Origin: Myxococcales bacterium
GTDB lineage: Bacteria > Myxococcota_A > Polyangia > Palsa-1104
Assembly: GCA_003170275.1 (NCBI GenBank)
Contig: PNAM01000036.1
Span: 139,789 to 203,788 of the forward strand
DNA: 64,000 bases
Reading direction: 5' to 3'
In this document: in pieces, positions 25,277 through 36,100 of the stretch
Layout: each line of letters opens with the position of its first letter
Numbering within the stretch: position 1 is the first letter of the stretch
Made by a program: the position numbers and the translations under genes
Notes under the pieces: model-generated
The model's input: the letters and a program-made list of their open reading frames with translations, nothing else
Told to the model about the DNA's origin: nothing
Database searches by the model: none

Positions 25277-27481
25277 TTACGGCAGCTGCGGGACGGGACG
25301 CAACGTGGCGGTGACTTCGGGCGGGGTGCCGCCGGCCTTGGCGGCTTCGAGCAGCGCGGCCTGGCTGCGCAAGCGCGCGCCGACCGGCTCGATCTTCGTG
25401 TACGTGCCGTCGGTCTGCAGGCGCCACGCCTTGACGTTGTCGTGCAGCGCGGTGCCGAGCACCTCGTTGTAGAGCCGGCTGCGCAGCTGAGCGTCTTCGA
25501 TCGGGCACATCACCTCGATGCGGCGCAGAAAGTTGCGCGGCATCCAGTCCGCCGACGCGATGTACACGTCCGGCGATTCGGGCGGCCCGAACGCGAACAC
25601 GCGGCTGTGCTCGAGGAAACGATCGACCACGCTGGTCACGCGGATGTGCTCGGAGATCTCGGGGATGCCCGGCCGCAGGCAGCAGATGCCGCGCACCAGC
25701 AGATCGATCTCCACGCCCGCCTGGCTGGCGGCGTAGAGCGCGCGGATGGCGGTCGGATCGACCAGCGAGTTCATCTTGGCGATGATGCGCGCCGGCTCGC
25801 CGCGCTTGGCGCGCTCGGCCTCGCGGTTGATCAGGCTCACCACCTGGGTCTGCAGATCGAGCGGCGCCACCGCCAGCCGCTTCCAGTGCGGCGGCTCGGA
25901 GTAGCCGGTCAACATGTTGAAGAGCGCCGAGGCGTCGTCGGCGATCTCCGGCCGCGTGGTCACGTACGACAGGTCGGTGTACTGCCGCGCGGTCTGCGGG
26001 TTGTAGTTGCCGGTGCCGAGGTGCACGTAGCGGCGGATGTTCGGCCCCTCGCGCCGCACCACCAGCGCCACCTTGCAGTGGGTCTTGAGCCCGATCATTC
26101 CGTACACCACGTGCACGCCGTTCTCCTCGAGACGGCGTGCCCACGCGATGTTGTTGGCCTCGTCGAAGCGCGCCTTGATCTCGACCAGCGCGGTCACCTG
26201 CTTGCCGTTGTTGGCGGCGCGCGACAGCGCCCGCACGAACGGCGAGTCGCCGCTGGTGCGGTAGAGCGTCATCTTGATGGCCAGCACGTTCGGATCCTCG
26301 GCCGCCTCCTCGACGAAGCGCGCCACCGGCTCGAACGACTCGTACGGGTGGTGCAACAGCACGTCCTTCTTCTGCACCACCTCGAACACGCTGTCGGCGT
26401 CGCGCAGCGCCGGCTGCATCGACGGCATCAGCGGCTCCACGCGCAACTCCGGCCGCTTGTCGTACTCCGACAGCGCGGTCAGGTCGTTGAGCTGCAGCGG
26501 GCTGCGGATGCGATAGACGTCCGGCCCCTCGACCTTGAGCGCGCGCGTGAGCATCGCCTCGACCTCGGCCGACGCGGTGGCGCCGAGCTCGAGGCGCACC
26601 GCGTCGCCCAGCTCGCGGCGGCGCAGCTCGGCCTGGATGGTCGAGAGCAGATCTTCGGTGTCCTCTTCGTCGACCAGCAGATCCGAGTTGCGCGTGACGC
26701 GGAAGCGCGCGGTCTGCCGCACCTCGTAGCCGGGGAACAGATCGCCGACGTGCGCTTCGATCAGATCGCCGAGCAGCACGAACGCCTGCCCGGTCGTCGC
26801 CGGCAGCTTGACCAGGCGGCCGAGCACCATCGGCACCTGCACGACCGCCAGCAGATTCTCGCGCGGTTGGCGCGCGCGCCGCCGCCCGAGCTGCTTGGTG
26901 AGGATCACCGCGATGTTGAGCGAGCGGTTGCGCAGGTGCGGGAACGGATGGCCGGGATCGACCGCCAGCGGCGTGAGCGCGGGGAACACGTGCTGGATGA
27001 AATGGTTGCGCCCGAAGTTCTTCTGCTCGGTGGTCATGGTCGCCGGCTGCAGGAAGCTGATCCCCGCGGCGGCCAGCGCCGGTAGGAGCTCCTCCTGAAA
27101 CAGCCGGTCCTGCTCGGCCACCAGCAGGTGCACCTTGTCGCTGATCGCCTGCAGCTGCTCGACGGGCGTCATGCCGTCGGCGGGCGTCTCGACCACCTTG
27201 CCGAGGATCTGCTGCTTGAGGCCGGCCACGCGCACCATGAAGAACTCGTCGAAGTTCGACGAGACGATCGACAAGAACTTGAGCCGTTCGTAGAGCGGCA
27301 GCGACGCGTCGCGCGCCTCGCCGAGCACGCGCTCGTTGAACTGCAGCCACGAGAGCTCGCGGTTGAGGAACAGGCGCGGCTCGGTCTCGGGCGGATGGAC
27401 CTCCTTGTCGCCCGGCTTGAGCAACACCAGGCGGTCGGTGCGCCGCGACAGCACGCCGCTATTGGACTCGGGGGGGTTCAT
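25277..27481 (-). CDS. ppk: Polyphosphate kinase 1
   Basis: A 734-residue enzyme that polymerises the gamma-phosphate of ATP into polyphosphate, reversibly. The N-terminal FLNRELSWLQFNERVL (~38-53) and NFDEFFMVRVAG (~76-87) are family signatures. Active-site motifs are HxK with His468 (GLKTHCKVALVVRR) and the second conserved His625 (FLEHSRVFAFG), with SADWMPRN (643-650) following. AAGGG lies just upstream of ATG 27481. Its stop is 57 bp upstream of vapB on the same strand. Length and motifs are complete. Confidence 0.97.
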   Translation of the reverse strand: MNPPESNSGVLSRRTDRLVLLKPGDKEVHPPETEPRLFLNRELSWLQFNERVLGEARDASLPLYERLKFLSIVSSNFDEFFMVRVAGLKQQILGKVVETPADGMTPVEQLQAISDKVHLLVAEQDRLFQEELLPALAAAGISFLQPATMTTEQKNFGRNHFIQHVFPALTPLAVDPGHPFPHLRNRSLNIAVILTKQLGRRRARQPRENLLAVVQVPMVLGRLVKLPATTGQAFVLLGDLIEAHVGDLFPGYEVRQTARFRVTRNSDLLVDEEDTEDLLSTIQAELRRRELGDAVRLELGATASAEVEAMLTRALKVEGPDVYRIRSPLQLNDLTALSEYDKRPELRVEPLMPSMQPALRDADSVFEVVQKKDVLLHHPYESFEPVARFVEEAAEDPNVLAIKMTLYRTSGDSPFVRALSRAANNGKQVTALVEIKARFDEANNIAWARRLEENGVHVVYGMIGLKTHCKVALVVRREGPNIRRYVHLGTGNYNPQTARQYTDLSYVTTRPEIADDASALFNMLTGYSEPPHWKRLAVAPLDLQTQVVSLINREAERAKRGEPARIIAKMNSLVDPTAIRALYAASQAGVEIDLLVRGICCLRPGIPEISEHIRVTSVVDRFLEHSRVFAFGPPESPDVYIASADWMPRNFLRRIEVMCPIEDAQLRSRLYNEVLGTALHDNVKAWRLQTDGTYTKIEPVGARLRSQAALLEAAKAGGTPPEVTATLRPVPQLP

Positions 27482-27508
27482 GGGTTGACCCTTAGATAGT
27501 CCTATATT

Positions 27509-27817
27509 ATGGGGTCTCTCGCCATGGCTTCCAACCCCTCGACCCCGTGGGCCGCCTACGCTGCGCTGCTGGTGCTGGTCGCCGGCGCGGGGATCGTGTG
27601 GGTGCGCGGCTTTCGCGCCGCCAAGATGCAGCAGAAGCGTCTGGTCGCCGGGCTGGCGGTGGCGAGCACGCCGGGCGCGATCGGCGCGATCGTGGTGCAG
27701 CGCAAGGGCCGGCCGGTGGTGCTCAAGGTCGTCAAGAGCGCCAAGGAGTACGAGAAGTGGCTGAAGGGCCGCGAGGTCGTGGCCGAGCACTGGTTCATCG
27801 TCGAGCCGAAGCGCTAA
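27509..27817 (+). CDS. Small membrane protein, unknown
   Basis: A 102-residue protein with one or two hydrophobic segments (WAAYAALLVLVAGAGIVWV, ~14-32; and AGLAVASTPGAIGAIVV) and a Lys-rich soluble tail (VVKSAKEYEKWLKGREV). No family is recognised. The ATG at 27524 (MASNPST) is an alternative start. Divergent from ppk across 27 bp and convergent with the diguanylate cyclase gene (4 bp between stops). Confidence 0.6.
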   Translation: MGSLAMASNPSTPWAAYAALLVLVAGAGIVWVRGFRAAKMQQKRLVAGLAVASTPGAIGAIVVQRKGRPVVLKVVKSAKEYEKWLKGREVVAEHWFIVEPKR

Positions 27818-27821
27818 CGCT

Positions 27822-29663
27822 TCAGCGCACGCAGTTGCGGCCTTCGGACTTGGCGAAGTCGAGGCGGGCGGCGGCGCGAGCGATGGCGTGGGCGGGCGGC
27901 TCGTCGAGATCCACCTCCGCGATGCCGATCGAGATGGTGAGCGGGCCGACGCCGGCGAGCGCCAGCGCCTCGACCTCGCGACGCACGCGCTCGGCGACCA
28001 CGTGCGCGCCGGGTGCGCCGACCCCGGGAAGCAGCAGGAGGAATTCTTCGCCGCCCCAACGCGCCGCCAGATCGCCGCCGCGCAGGGTCGCTTCCAGGAG
28101 CAGCGCGATCGCTTGCAGGACCGTGTCGCCGACGCGATTGCCGAGCGCTTCGTTGACGCGGCGGAAGTGGTCGAGGTCGATCATCGCGAGCGCGAGCGGC
28201 AGGCTGTCGCGGCGCGCGCGCGCCATCTCGCGGGCGATCGCCTCCTCGGCGGCGGTGCGGTTGGCGAGGTTGGTGAGGTGATCGGTGCGCGACAGCCGCT
28301 CCTTGGCGGTGGCGAGATCGACCTCGGCGGTGATGTCGGTGACTACGCTGAGCTGGCCGAGCCCGCCCGACAGCTGCACCGGCTTGATCACCCAGCGCAC
28401 CACGCGGCGCACCGGCCGCTGCAGCTCGAGCTCCTCGCGCACCACGAACGGCCCGTGCGGCAGGATGTGGATCTTCTGCAGGTACTCGCTCGGATCATCG
28501 AACAGCCGCGCGTTGTCGCGGTTGAACTGCTCGAACGACGCGCCGACGATGCGCTCGAGCGAGCAGCCCAGCATCTCGGCCAGCGCGCGGTTGGCGAACA
28601 TGATGTTGCGCGCCTCGTCGAGGAGCAGGATGCCGGAGTCGAGCTCGTCGAGCATGGCCTCGAGCTCGACCAGCGAGGTCATGGTGGCGTCCTCGTGCGC
28701 CGCCTCGAGCCGCAGCCGCTCGTCGGCGTTGCGGCGCAGCGCGTCCTGCCCTTCGAGCTCGCCGCTCAGGCGCCGGCCGAGCGCGACCAGCGCGTCGAGG
28801 TGCTCCTGGTGGAACGCGATGCGGCGCGCATGCATCAGGCACAGCGCGCCGATCTCGACGCCGCTCGAGGTCAAGAGCGGCGCGAGCGCCAGGCTGCGCA
28901 CCCAGCCGCGCTTGACCAACGGGTGGGTCATGCGCGCCGGGCTGACCGCCGCGTCGGGAACCAGCTCGGGCGCGTGACCACGACGCTGGCCGAGCGATTG
29001 CGCCACGCGCCAATCCTCGGCGGAGAGCTGACCGAGCGGATCACCCGGGTCACCGGCGTGCGCCTTCCACCAGCGCGGCTCGCGGATCCACAACATGGCC
29101 AGCGGCGCGTGAAAGGCCGCCGCCAGCTCGACCGCCAGCGCCTGCAGCGCCTCGTCGGGCAGCGTCTCGTCGAGCAGCACGCCCGGTCGGATCGCGGCCA
29201 GCCGCGCGTGGTCGATGCTCACCTCCGGCCCGACCCCGCTGACCTCGCGCTTGAGCGTGCGCGCGAGTGACAGCGCGCGCTTGATCGCCTGGAAGATGGT
29301 CTCCGGCGGGGCGTTGGTCGACAGCACCTCGGCGATGCCCAGCACCTCGCGCTCGTCCCAAGCGCGCGTGCGCAGCTCGAGGAAGCCGGAGATCACCACC
29401 GCCGGGGTCTGCTCTGCGCTCGCGTGCGCGCGCAGCTCGGTGATCAGCTCGAAGCCGTCCGCGCGCGGCAGCGACAGCTCGGTGATCAGCAGCGCCGGGA
29501 CGCCGCGCGTACGCAAGGTGGTCTTGGCGGTCTCCCCGTCGCGCGCGTGGTTCGGCTCGAGCCCGAGCGCCACCGCAAAGCCGACGTAGCGCGCGGCGCG
29601 AGCCGGATCGGGCTCCGCGATCAGCGCGTACGGCTTTCGCTTCTCCGCCATTCCGCGGACCAT
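27822..29663 (-). CDS. REC-GAF-PAS-GGDEF diguanylate cyclase
   Basis: A 613-residue signalling protein. REC-like domain (~10-130), where the usual phospho-Asp position is Glu62 (LLITELSLPRADG). A GAF-like domain follows (~170-310, ALCLMHARRIAF), then a PAS domain (~335-455, DSGILLLDEARNIMFANRAL). The C-terminal GGDEF domain (~465-613) has an intact active site GGEEF (537-541) and an RxxD inhibitory site RGGD (528-531). It should therefore make cyclic di-GMP with product feedback. The Glu substitution suggests phosphorylation-independent, possibly constitutive, receiver output (inference). ATG 29651 (MAEKRKP) is an alternative start. Confidence 0.9.
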   Translation of the reverse strand: MVRGMAEKRKPYALIAEPDPARAARYVGFAVALGLEPNHARDGETAKTTLRTRGVPALLITELSLPRADGFELITELRAHASAEQTPAVVISGFLELRTRAWDEREVLGIAEVLSTNAPPETIFQAIKRALSLARTLKREVSGVGPEVSIDHARLAAIRPGVLLDETLPDEALQALAVELAAAFHAPLAMLWIREPRWWKAHAGDPGDPLGQLSAEDWRVAQSLGQRRGHAPELVPDAAVSPARMTHPLVKRGWVRSLALAPLLTSSGVEIGALCLMHARRIAFHQEHLDALVALGRRLSGELEGQDALRRNADERLRLEAAHEDATMTSLVELEAMLDELDSGILLLDEARNIMFANRALAEMLGCSLERIVGASFEQFNRDNARLFDDPSEYLQKIHILPHGPFVVREELELQRPVRRVVRWVIKPVQLSGGLGQLSVVTDITAEVDLATAKERLSRTDHLTNLANRTAAEEAIAREMARARRDSLPLALAMIDLDHFRRVNEALGNRVGDTVLQAIALLLEATLRGGDLAARWGGEEFLLLLPGVGAPGAHVVAERVRREVEALALAGVGPLTISIGIAEVDLDEPPAHAIARAAARLDFAKSEGRNCVR

Positions 29664-29787
29664 ACTCTCTGCAGCGGCCGAACGACAACCCGGCAGCCGG
29701 GCGCCTGCTCCGGCGAACGATCATCGGGGCGCCCCTTGCGCGTCCGCGCCCGCGCACTATGGTAGCGACGATGCGACTCCTCGCGGA

Positions 29788-30705
29788 CTACACGCTCGGT
29801 TTGCTCATCGTGATGTCACAATTGATCCGCATGCCGTTCTCCGAGCTGCGGCGCTTTCCCGACTGAAGAGGCCGTCTCCGGCGCTCGAGGAGCGCGTTGA
29901 TCTCTCCGCCGAGGATCACGGTGAAGCCGCTCAGGTACAGCCAGGTCATCATGATCACGATCGCGCCCAACGCACCGTAGCTCTTGGCGTAGGAGTTGAA
30001 GTGCGTGACGTAGACGTTGAACACGAGCGACGCCGCCAGCCACAACAGCACCGCCGCGATCGCGCCCGGCGTGAGCAGGCGCCAGCGCCGCCCCCGGACG
30101 TTGGGTAGGAAGTAATAGGCGTTGGCGATCATGAACATGAGCGCGAAGATCACCACCGGCCAGCGCAGCCAGCGCCACAGCACCTCGAACGCCCCGCCGA
30201 GCCCGAGCTGGCTCCAGATCGTGTGCACCAGATCGGGGCCGACGATCAGGCCGATCGACGCGATCACCACCGACACCACCGCGGCCGTCGTGAACCACAA
30301 GGACAAGAGCTTCACCCTCCACCAGGCGCGGGTCTCCTTCACCTCGTAGGAGCGGTTGAGCGCGGTGATCAGCGCGCCGGTTCCGCCGGCCGCGGTCCAG
30401 AGCGCGCCGACCAGCGACGCCAACAACAGCCAGCCGTGCTGCCGGCCGACCAGCTCGCCCAGCACGCCGTCGAACAGGGTCGCTGCCGGCCCGGGCATCA
30501 CCGCGTGCATCGTGCCCAGGAGCTGCCCGCGCAGGCCCTCGAGCGGCAGGTAGCCGATGATGGTCATGAGGAACATCGCGAAGGGAACGAGCGCGAGCAG
30601 CGACCAGTAGGCGAGCTGCGCGGCGAGATCAAGCGCCTGATTTTCCTGCGCTTCGGCGCCGAGCGCCTTCAGAAATCTCCACGCGCGTCCCATTCCATAG
30701 AACAT
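29788..30705 (-). CDS. YihY/virulence factor BrkB family membrane protein
   Basis: A 305-residue polytopic protein with about six hydrophobic helices. Family features include QLAYWSLLALVPFAMFLMTI, GALWTAAGGTGALITALNRSYEV and a C-terminal SYGALGAIVIMMTWLYLSGF...GGEINALLERR. Once thought to be RNase BN, the family's role is unclear, possibly transport or envelope integrity. ATG 30693 is an alternative start. It stands alone between the diguanylate cyclase and a PEGA kinase gene. Confidence 0.88.
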   Translation of the reverse strand: MFYGMGRAWRFLKALGAEAQENQALDLAAQLAYWSLLALVPFAMFLMTIIGYLPLEGLRGQLLGTMHAVMPGPAATLFDGVLGELVGRQHGWLLLASLVGALWTAAGGTGALITALNRSYEVKETRAWWRVKLLSLWFTTAAVVSVVIASIGLIVGPDLVHTIWSQLGLGGAFEVLWRWLRWPVVIFALMFMIANAYYFLPNVRGRRWRLLTPGAIAAVLLWLAASLVFNVYVTHFNSYAKSYGALGAIVIMMTWLYLSGFTVILGGEINALLERRRRPLQSGKRRSSENGMRINCDITMSKPSV

Positions 30706-30748
30706 AGGCGCGCGCGCGGCGCAGGCCAGGCCGACGCATGCCAGGCGA

Positions 30749-32662
<1,914 letters not shown>

Positions 32663-32731
32663 ACCATCTATAAGAGGTGCGATTGACCGGCGGATCAATG
32701 AGATGAATATTCGGTAATCTGGCTGCCGGTA

Positions 32732-34126
32732 TTATTTCCAGGCGGTGTCGGCGGCCAACGGGGTCTGGCACTCAGCGAGTACGTGAGTCGCAAATCCCAC
32801 GGCCGCGCCGGCGTAGGCCCAGCAAACACACTCCACGGTGACCCGAGCGGTAAGGGGGCCAGTCCGTCTGCGAGTGCAATAGACCGAACCGGTGTCGATG
32901 ATGCTATCGGCGTCAGTCGCGCCGCCCAGGTTGTAGGCGCCGCCTGCGTCCTTCGCGAGTTGGAGCGTGTAGGTGTTCAAGGCGACGCAGTCGTAGAAGC
33001 TGTGGGTGAAGCCGTCGGAGTGTTGTGCCTGACAGGCCCCGGCGGGGCAGCAGCCGTTCATGGTGTCCATGCGATCGACGCCGGCGCATTCGCAGCCGGT
33101 CGCGTCGGCCGCGTCGCAGTTGAAGAAGCCCGCGGTGCAGCTCTGCACCTGGCAGGTGCCGCTCGGGCACTTCGGCGTCGCGTGCATCAGGCTGCAGACG
33201 TTGGTGCAGGTCCCGCAGTGCGCGATGTCGAAGACGTTGGTCTCGCAGCCGTCGTCGGCGGCGGGCGCGATCGGCTGGTTGCAGTCGCCGTGACCCGCCA
33301 CGCACTGCGGCTTGCACAGCCCGCCGGTGCACGCGGCCGCCGAGACGTTGGTGCTCGCGCAGGTGCGGCCGCACGCGCCGCAGCTCGCCAGATCTTGCGT
33401 GGTGTCGAGGCACAGGTTCGAGCAACACTGAAGCGAGCCGGCGCACGGGCTGCCCGCCGCCACGTCGCAGCCGTCGACGCACGCGCCGCTCGGGCTGCAG
33501 CGCTTGCCGGCCGGGCAATCCGCCGGCAGCAGGCACTCGACGCAGCGGTGCTGCGTGACGTCGCATTTGCTCGCGCCGGGGGCGTTGCAATCGGCGGGCA
33601 CCTTGCAGCCGTTGGCGCAGTTGCCGTCGACGCCGCAGTATTGGCCGGTCGGGCAGTCGTCGGGAACGGTCGTGCAGGCGCACGGCCCCCCGTCGCACAT
33701 CGGCGGCGGCGGCATCGACAGATCGGGCGCCTCGGCGAGCGTCAGGTTGAAGCACGCGCTCGAGTCCGCTTCGAGCTTGGCTTCGGTGCACGCCGAGCCG
33801 AGCAGCTGCGTCGCGCCGGTGTCGGCGAACGCGCTCAGGAGCAGCGCGTGCTGGCCGGCGGGGATGTCGAGCATGATCGGCTGCCCGCCTGCGACCTCCT
33901 TCGACAGCGTCGGCGGCGGCGAGCCGGGGGTGACCGTCGCGCCGGCGCAGTGCACGTCGCTCGAGTAGACGTCGAGCCGCAGCAGCGCCGCGCGTCCGAC
34001 CAGCTCGCTCGGCGGGCTCATCGTCATGCACGGCGCCGCCGGCTGCTTACACCCTGCCGCGATGGCGCCGATGGCGCCGATGGCGATCATCCCGAGGAGC
34101 AGGCGCGCGCGCAGGCCGGTTTGCAT
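32732..34126 (-). CDS. Cys-rich lipoprotein
   Basis: A 464-residue predicted lipoprotein with signal MQTGLRARLLLGMIAIGAIG and a lipobox AAGC, Cys26. After a beta-rich N-terminal part (~30-135), the middle carries many Cys-rich short repeats (CPTGQYCGVDGNC, CPAGKRCSPSGAC, CSNLCLDTT, CGTCTNVCS), typical of Myxococcota surface proteins with disulfide-stapled modules. The C-terminus (~370-464) is Cys-containing and of unknown fold. No catalytic motif is seen. Divergent from the TPR-like gene at 34163. Confidence 0.7.
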   Translation of the reverse strand: MQTGLRARLLLGMIAIGAIGAIAAGCKQPAAPCMTMSPPSELVGRAALLRLDVYSSDVHCAGATVTPGSPPPTLSKEVAGGQPIMLDIPAGQHALLLSAFADTGATQLLGSACTEAKLEADSSACFNLTLAEAPDLSMPPPPMCDGGPCACTTVPDDCPTGQYCGVDGNCANGCKVPADCNAPGASKCDVTQHRCVECLLPADCPAGKRCSPSGACVDGCDVAAGSPCAGSLQCCSNLCLDTTQDLASCGACGRTCASTNVSAAACTGGLCKPQCVAGHGDCNQPIAPAADDGCETNVFDIAHCGTCTNVCSLMHATPKCPSGTCQVQSCTAGFFNCDAADATGCECAGVDRMDTMNGCCPAGACQAQHSDGFTHSFYDCVALNTYTLQLAKDAGGAYNLGGATDADSIIDTGSVYCTRRRTGPLTARVTVECVCWAYAGAAVGFATHVLAECQTPLAADTAWK

Positions 34127-34162
34127 CTCCGGCGATTGTAGGTGGCGCGCGGTTCTCGTACA

Positions 34163-35002
34163 ATGACCTCGGATTTTCGTATGCTCGCTCGCGCCATCGC
34201 CTTGCTGCTAGCCCTGTCGCTCGCCTTGCCGTCGACGGCGCGCGCGGAGATCGACAGCCCGCTGGTGAAGAAGGGGCTGGCCGCCTACGCGGAGCTCGAC
34301 TACGCGCGCGCGATCGCGCTGCTCGAGCAGGCGCGCAACGAATCGCTCACGCGCGAGGAGAAGATCGTCACCTATCAGACGCTCGGCCTGGCGCAGGTCG
34401 GGCTCGGCCACACCGTCGAGGCGCAGGCGGCGTTCGGGCATCTGTTGCGGATCGATCCGTCGTTCCAGCTCGATCGCTCGGTGGCGCCCAAGGTGCGCGC
34501 GCTGTTCGAAGAGGCCAAGGCGCAGGTGGCCACCTCGGGACGCGGCGTTGGCTCTTCGTTGCCGTCGGTGGCGGTGACGCTCGAGCCGGCCGCGCCGCAC
34601 GAAGGCCGACCGATCACCATCCGCGCGACCTACGCGGGCGGCGTGGCGCAGAAGATGGCCGTGTATCACCGCACCGCCGGACAGCCGTCGTTCTCGCGCC
34701 TCCTGGTTCCCGGCAACGCCGATGGGCGGTTCGAGGCCAACATTCCCGGGCTCGCCGTGCAACCGCCGCTACTCGAATATCACGTGGCGCTGCTCGACGA
34801 GAGCGGCGCCGCGGTAGCCAGCGCGGGCACGCTCGGCCAGCCGCTCACCGTCGCGATCGAGCGCAAGAAGCGGCCGATCTACACGCGTGGGTGGTTCTGG
34901 GGCGTGATCGGCGGAGTGGCCGCAGCCGGCGCGATCGCCGCGACGCTGGCGGTGGTTCTACCTCGCACAGGCAACACCAGCGTCACCGTCAACCCACAAT
35001 AG
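34163..35002 (+). CDS. Secreted TPR-like protein with C-terminal TM
   Basis: A 279-residue protein with signal peptide MLARAIALLLALSLALPSTARA, a TPR-like helical region (~35-115, AAYAELDYARAIALLEQAR) and a beta-rich middle (~130-235) that looks like a carbohydrate/adhesion-type sandwich (VTLEPAAPHEGRPITIRATY). One TM helix (GWFWGVIGGVAAAGAIAATL) ends it. A GTG at 34142 is an alternative start but lies outside the signal peptide; ATG 34181 could also be used. Analogous in layout to the TPR protein at 1867. Confidence 0.65.
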   Translation: MTSDFRMLARAIALLLALSLALPSTARAEIDSPLVKKGLAAYAELDYARAIALLEQARNESLTREEKIVTYQTLGLAQVGLGHTVEAQAAFGHLLRIDPSFQLDRSVAPKVRALFEEAKAQVATSGRGVGSSLPSVAVTLEPAAPHEGRPITIRATYAGGVAQKMAVYHRTAGQPSFSRLLVPGNADGRFEANIPGLAVQPPLLEYHVALLDESGAAVASAGTLGQPLTVAIERKKRPIYTRGWFWGVIGGVAAAGAIAATLAVVLPRTGNTSVTVNPQ

Positions 35003-35206
35003 CGCTCACCGAATTCCGGAGGCTTTTCTGGCATTCGACGAGTGGTCGAATCTCACGCGCCGCAGCAATGCGCTGGCGCGTACCAACCTAACTTCCAAAC
35101 CGCGTTACGCCCGTACGCTCCGTTGCAAATCAGATCGGCCGAAACTTGGCCGGGCGGTTGCACTTCGACCTACCTCGTAACCAACTGTGAGGGGGCTGGA
35201 GGAACC

Positions 35207-36085
35207 ATGAGACATGCACCGCAAAAGACTCCGGCCTGGTACGTGGCAGCATTCGCTCTGGCGTTGGTGGGTTGCGATCAGTCGCAGCCCGGTGGTCCGA
35301 TCGAGCTCGCGCTGAGCGGCACGCCGACCTACCAGATCCAGAATCAGCAGACCGGCGGCAACAACGGAACCGGCGTGGTCTCGATCGTCGTGATTGTGAA
35401 CGAGATCGACGCTCACGTCGGTGGCGCCTGGGTGCCGTTGACCAAGGTGCCGAAGACCATCGATCTGAGCAAGCTCGACAACACCACCTCGACCAGCCTC
35501 GGCTTCACGACGCTGCCGGCGGGTCACATCGACCAGCTGCGCTTCCTGCTCGACGAGATCGGCGACTACGTGGTGCTCAAGGACGGCACCAAGAAGCCGC
35601 TCGAGGTTCCGGCCAACGGCATCGTCAAGGTCGACGGCAAGCTCGACGTCGATCCGTGCGCCGCGGGCGTGGTGATCGTCGACTTCGATCCGGGCCTGAA
35701 GACCGAGGACGAGCCGGGCCGCCGCGAGTACGAGCTGCTGCCGGTCGCCAAGATCAAGACCGTCAAGACGCTCGGCAGCTGCACCGGCTCCGACGCGGGC
35801 AACCCCAAGCCCGACGCGGGCTCGACGCCGGACGCGGGCGGCTCGTGCGCGGGCGTGCTGTGCGGCGCCGGCGAGGTGTGCCAGGGCGGCCAGTGCGTGG
35901 CCGACCCGTGCAACAACGTGCTGTGCGGCGCCAACGAGATGTGCGTCGCCGGCAAGTGCGTCGTCAAGGATCCGTGCGCCGGCGTCACCTGCGGCGCGGG
36001 CGAGACCTGCTCGAACGGCACCTGCATCGCCGCGCCCCCCGCCGACATGGGCTCGTCCCACGACGGCGCCAGCTGCCACCACTAA
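35207..36085 (+). CDS. DUF4382-like lipoprotein with C-terminal Cys-rich repeats
   Basis: A 292-residue lipoprotein, lipobox LVGC at Cys23 and strong GGAGGA upstream of ATG 35207. Residues ~30-190 match the DUF4382 pattern (IELALSGTPTYQ, VVIVNEIDAHV, LPAGHIDQLRFLLDEIG, PANGIVKVDGKLDVDP). The C-terminus is Asp/Gly/Pro-rich with three ~22-residue Cys modules. Such proteins are common in Myxococcota envelopes; function unknown. A 204-bp gap upstream (35003-35206) shows no obvious gene or repeat. Confidence 0.75.
   Translation: MRHAPQKTPAWYVAAFALALVGCDQSQPGGPIELALSGTPTYQIQNQQTGGNNGTGVVSIVVIVNEIDAHVGGAWVPLTKVPKTIDLSKLDNTTSTSLGFTTLPAGHIDQLRFLLDEIGDYVVLKDGTKKPLEVPANGIVKVDGKLDVDPCAAGVVIVDFDPGLKTEDEPGRREYELLPVAKIKTVKTLGSCTGSDAGNPKPDAGSTPDAGGSCAGVLCGAGEVCQGGQCVADPCNNVLCGANEMCVAGKCVVKDPCAGVTCGAGETCSNGTCIAAPPADMGSSHDGASCHH
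35846..36033 (+). repeat. Three tandem Cys-rich modules (protein-level repeat)
   Basis: Within the DUF4382-like gene, the pattern C-x-G/N-VxCGAxExCxxGxC occurs three times (CAGVLCGAGEVCQGGQC, CNNVLCGANEMCVAGKC, CAGVTCGAGETCSNGTC) with a ~22-residue period. These resemble disulfide knots used as surface stalks. Confidence 0.7.
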
Positions 36086-36100
36086 TCCACTACCAATCCA

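Noticed and set aside
29664-29787. Gap with a short CCCGG-CAG-CCGGG hairpin
   Set aside because: Stem of only 5 bp in GC-rich DNA, no T-run; not a convincing terminator or regulatory RNA.
32682-32699. ATTGA-N8-TCAAT inverted repeat before the PEGA kinase gene
   Set aside because: Five-base arms are too short to be distinguished from chance without comparative data.
35003-35206. 204-bp gap between the TPR-like and DUF4382-like genes
   Set aside because: I looked for a small gene, hairpin terminator or repeat and saw none beyond the ribosome-binding site of the next gene.
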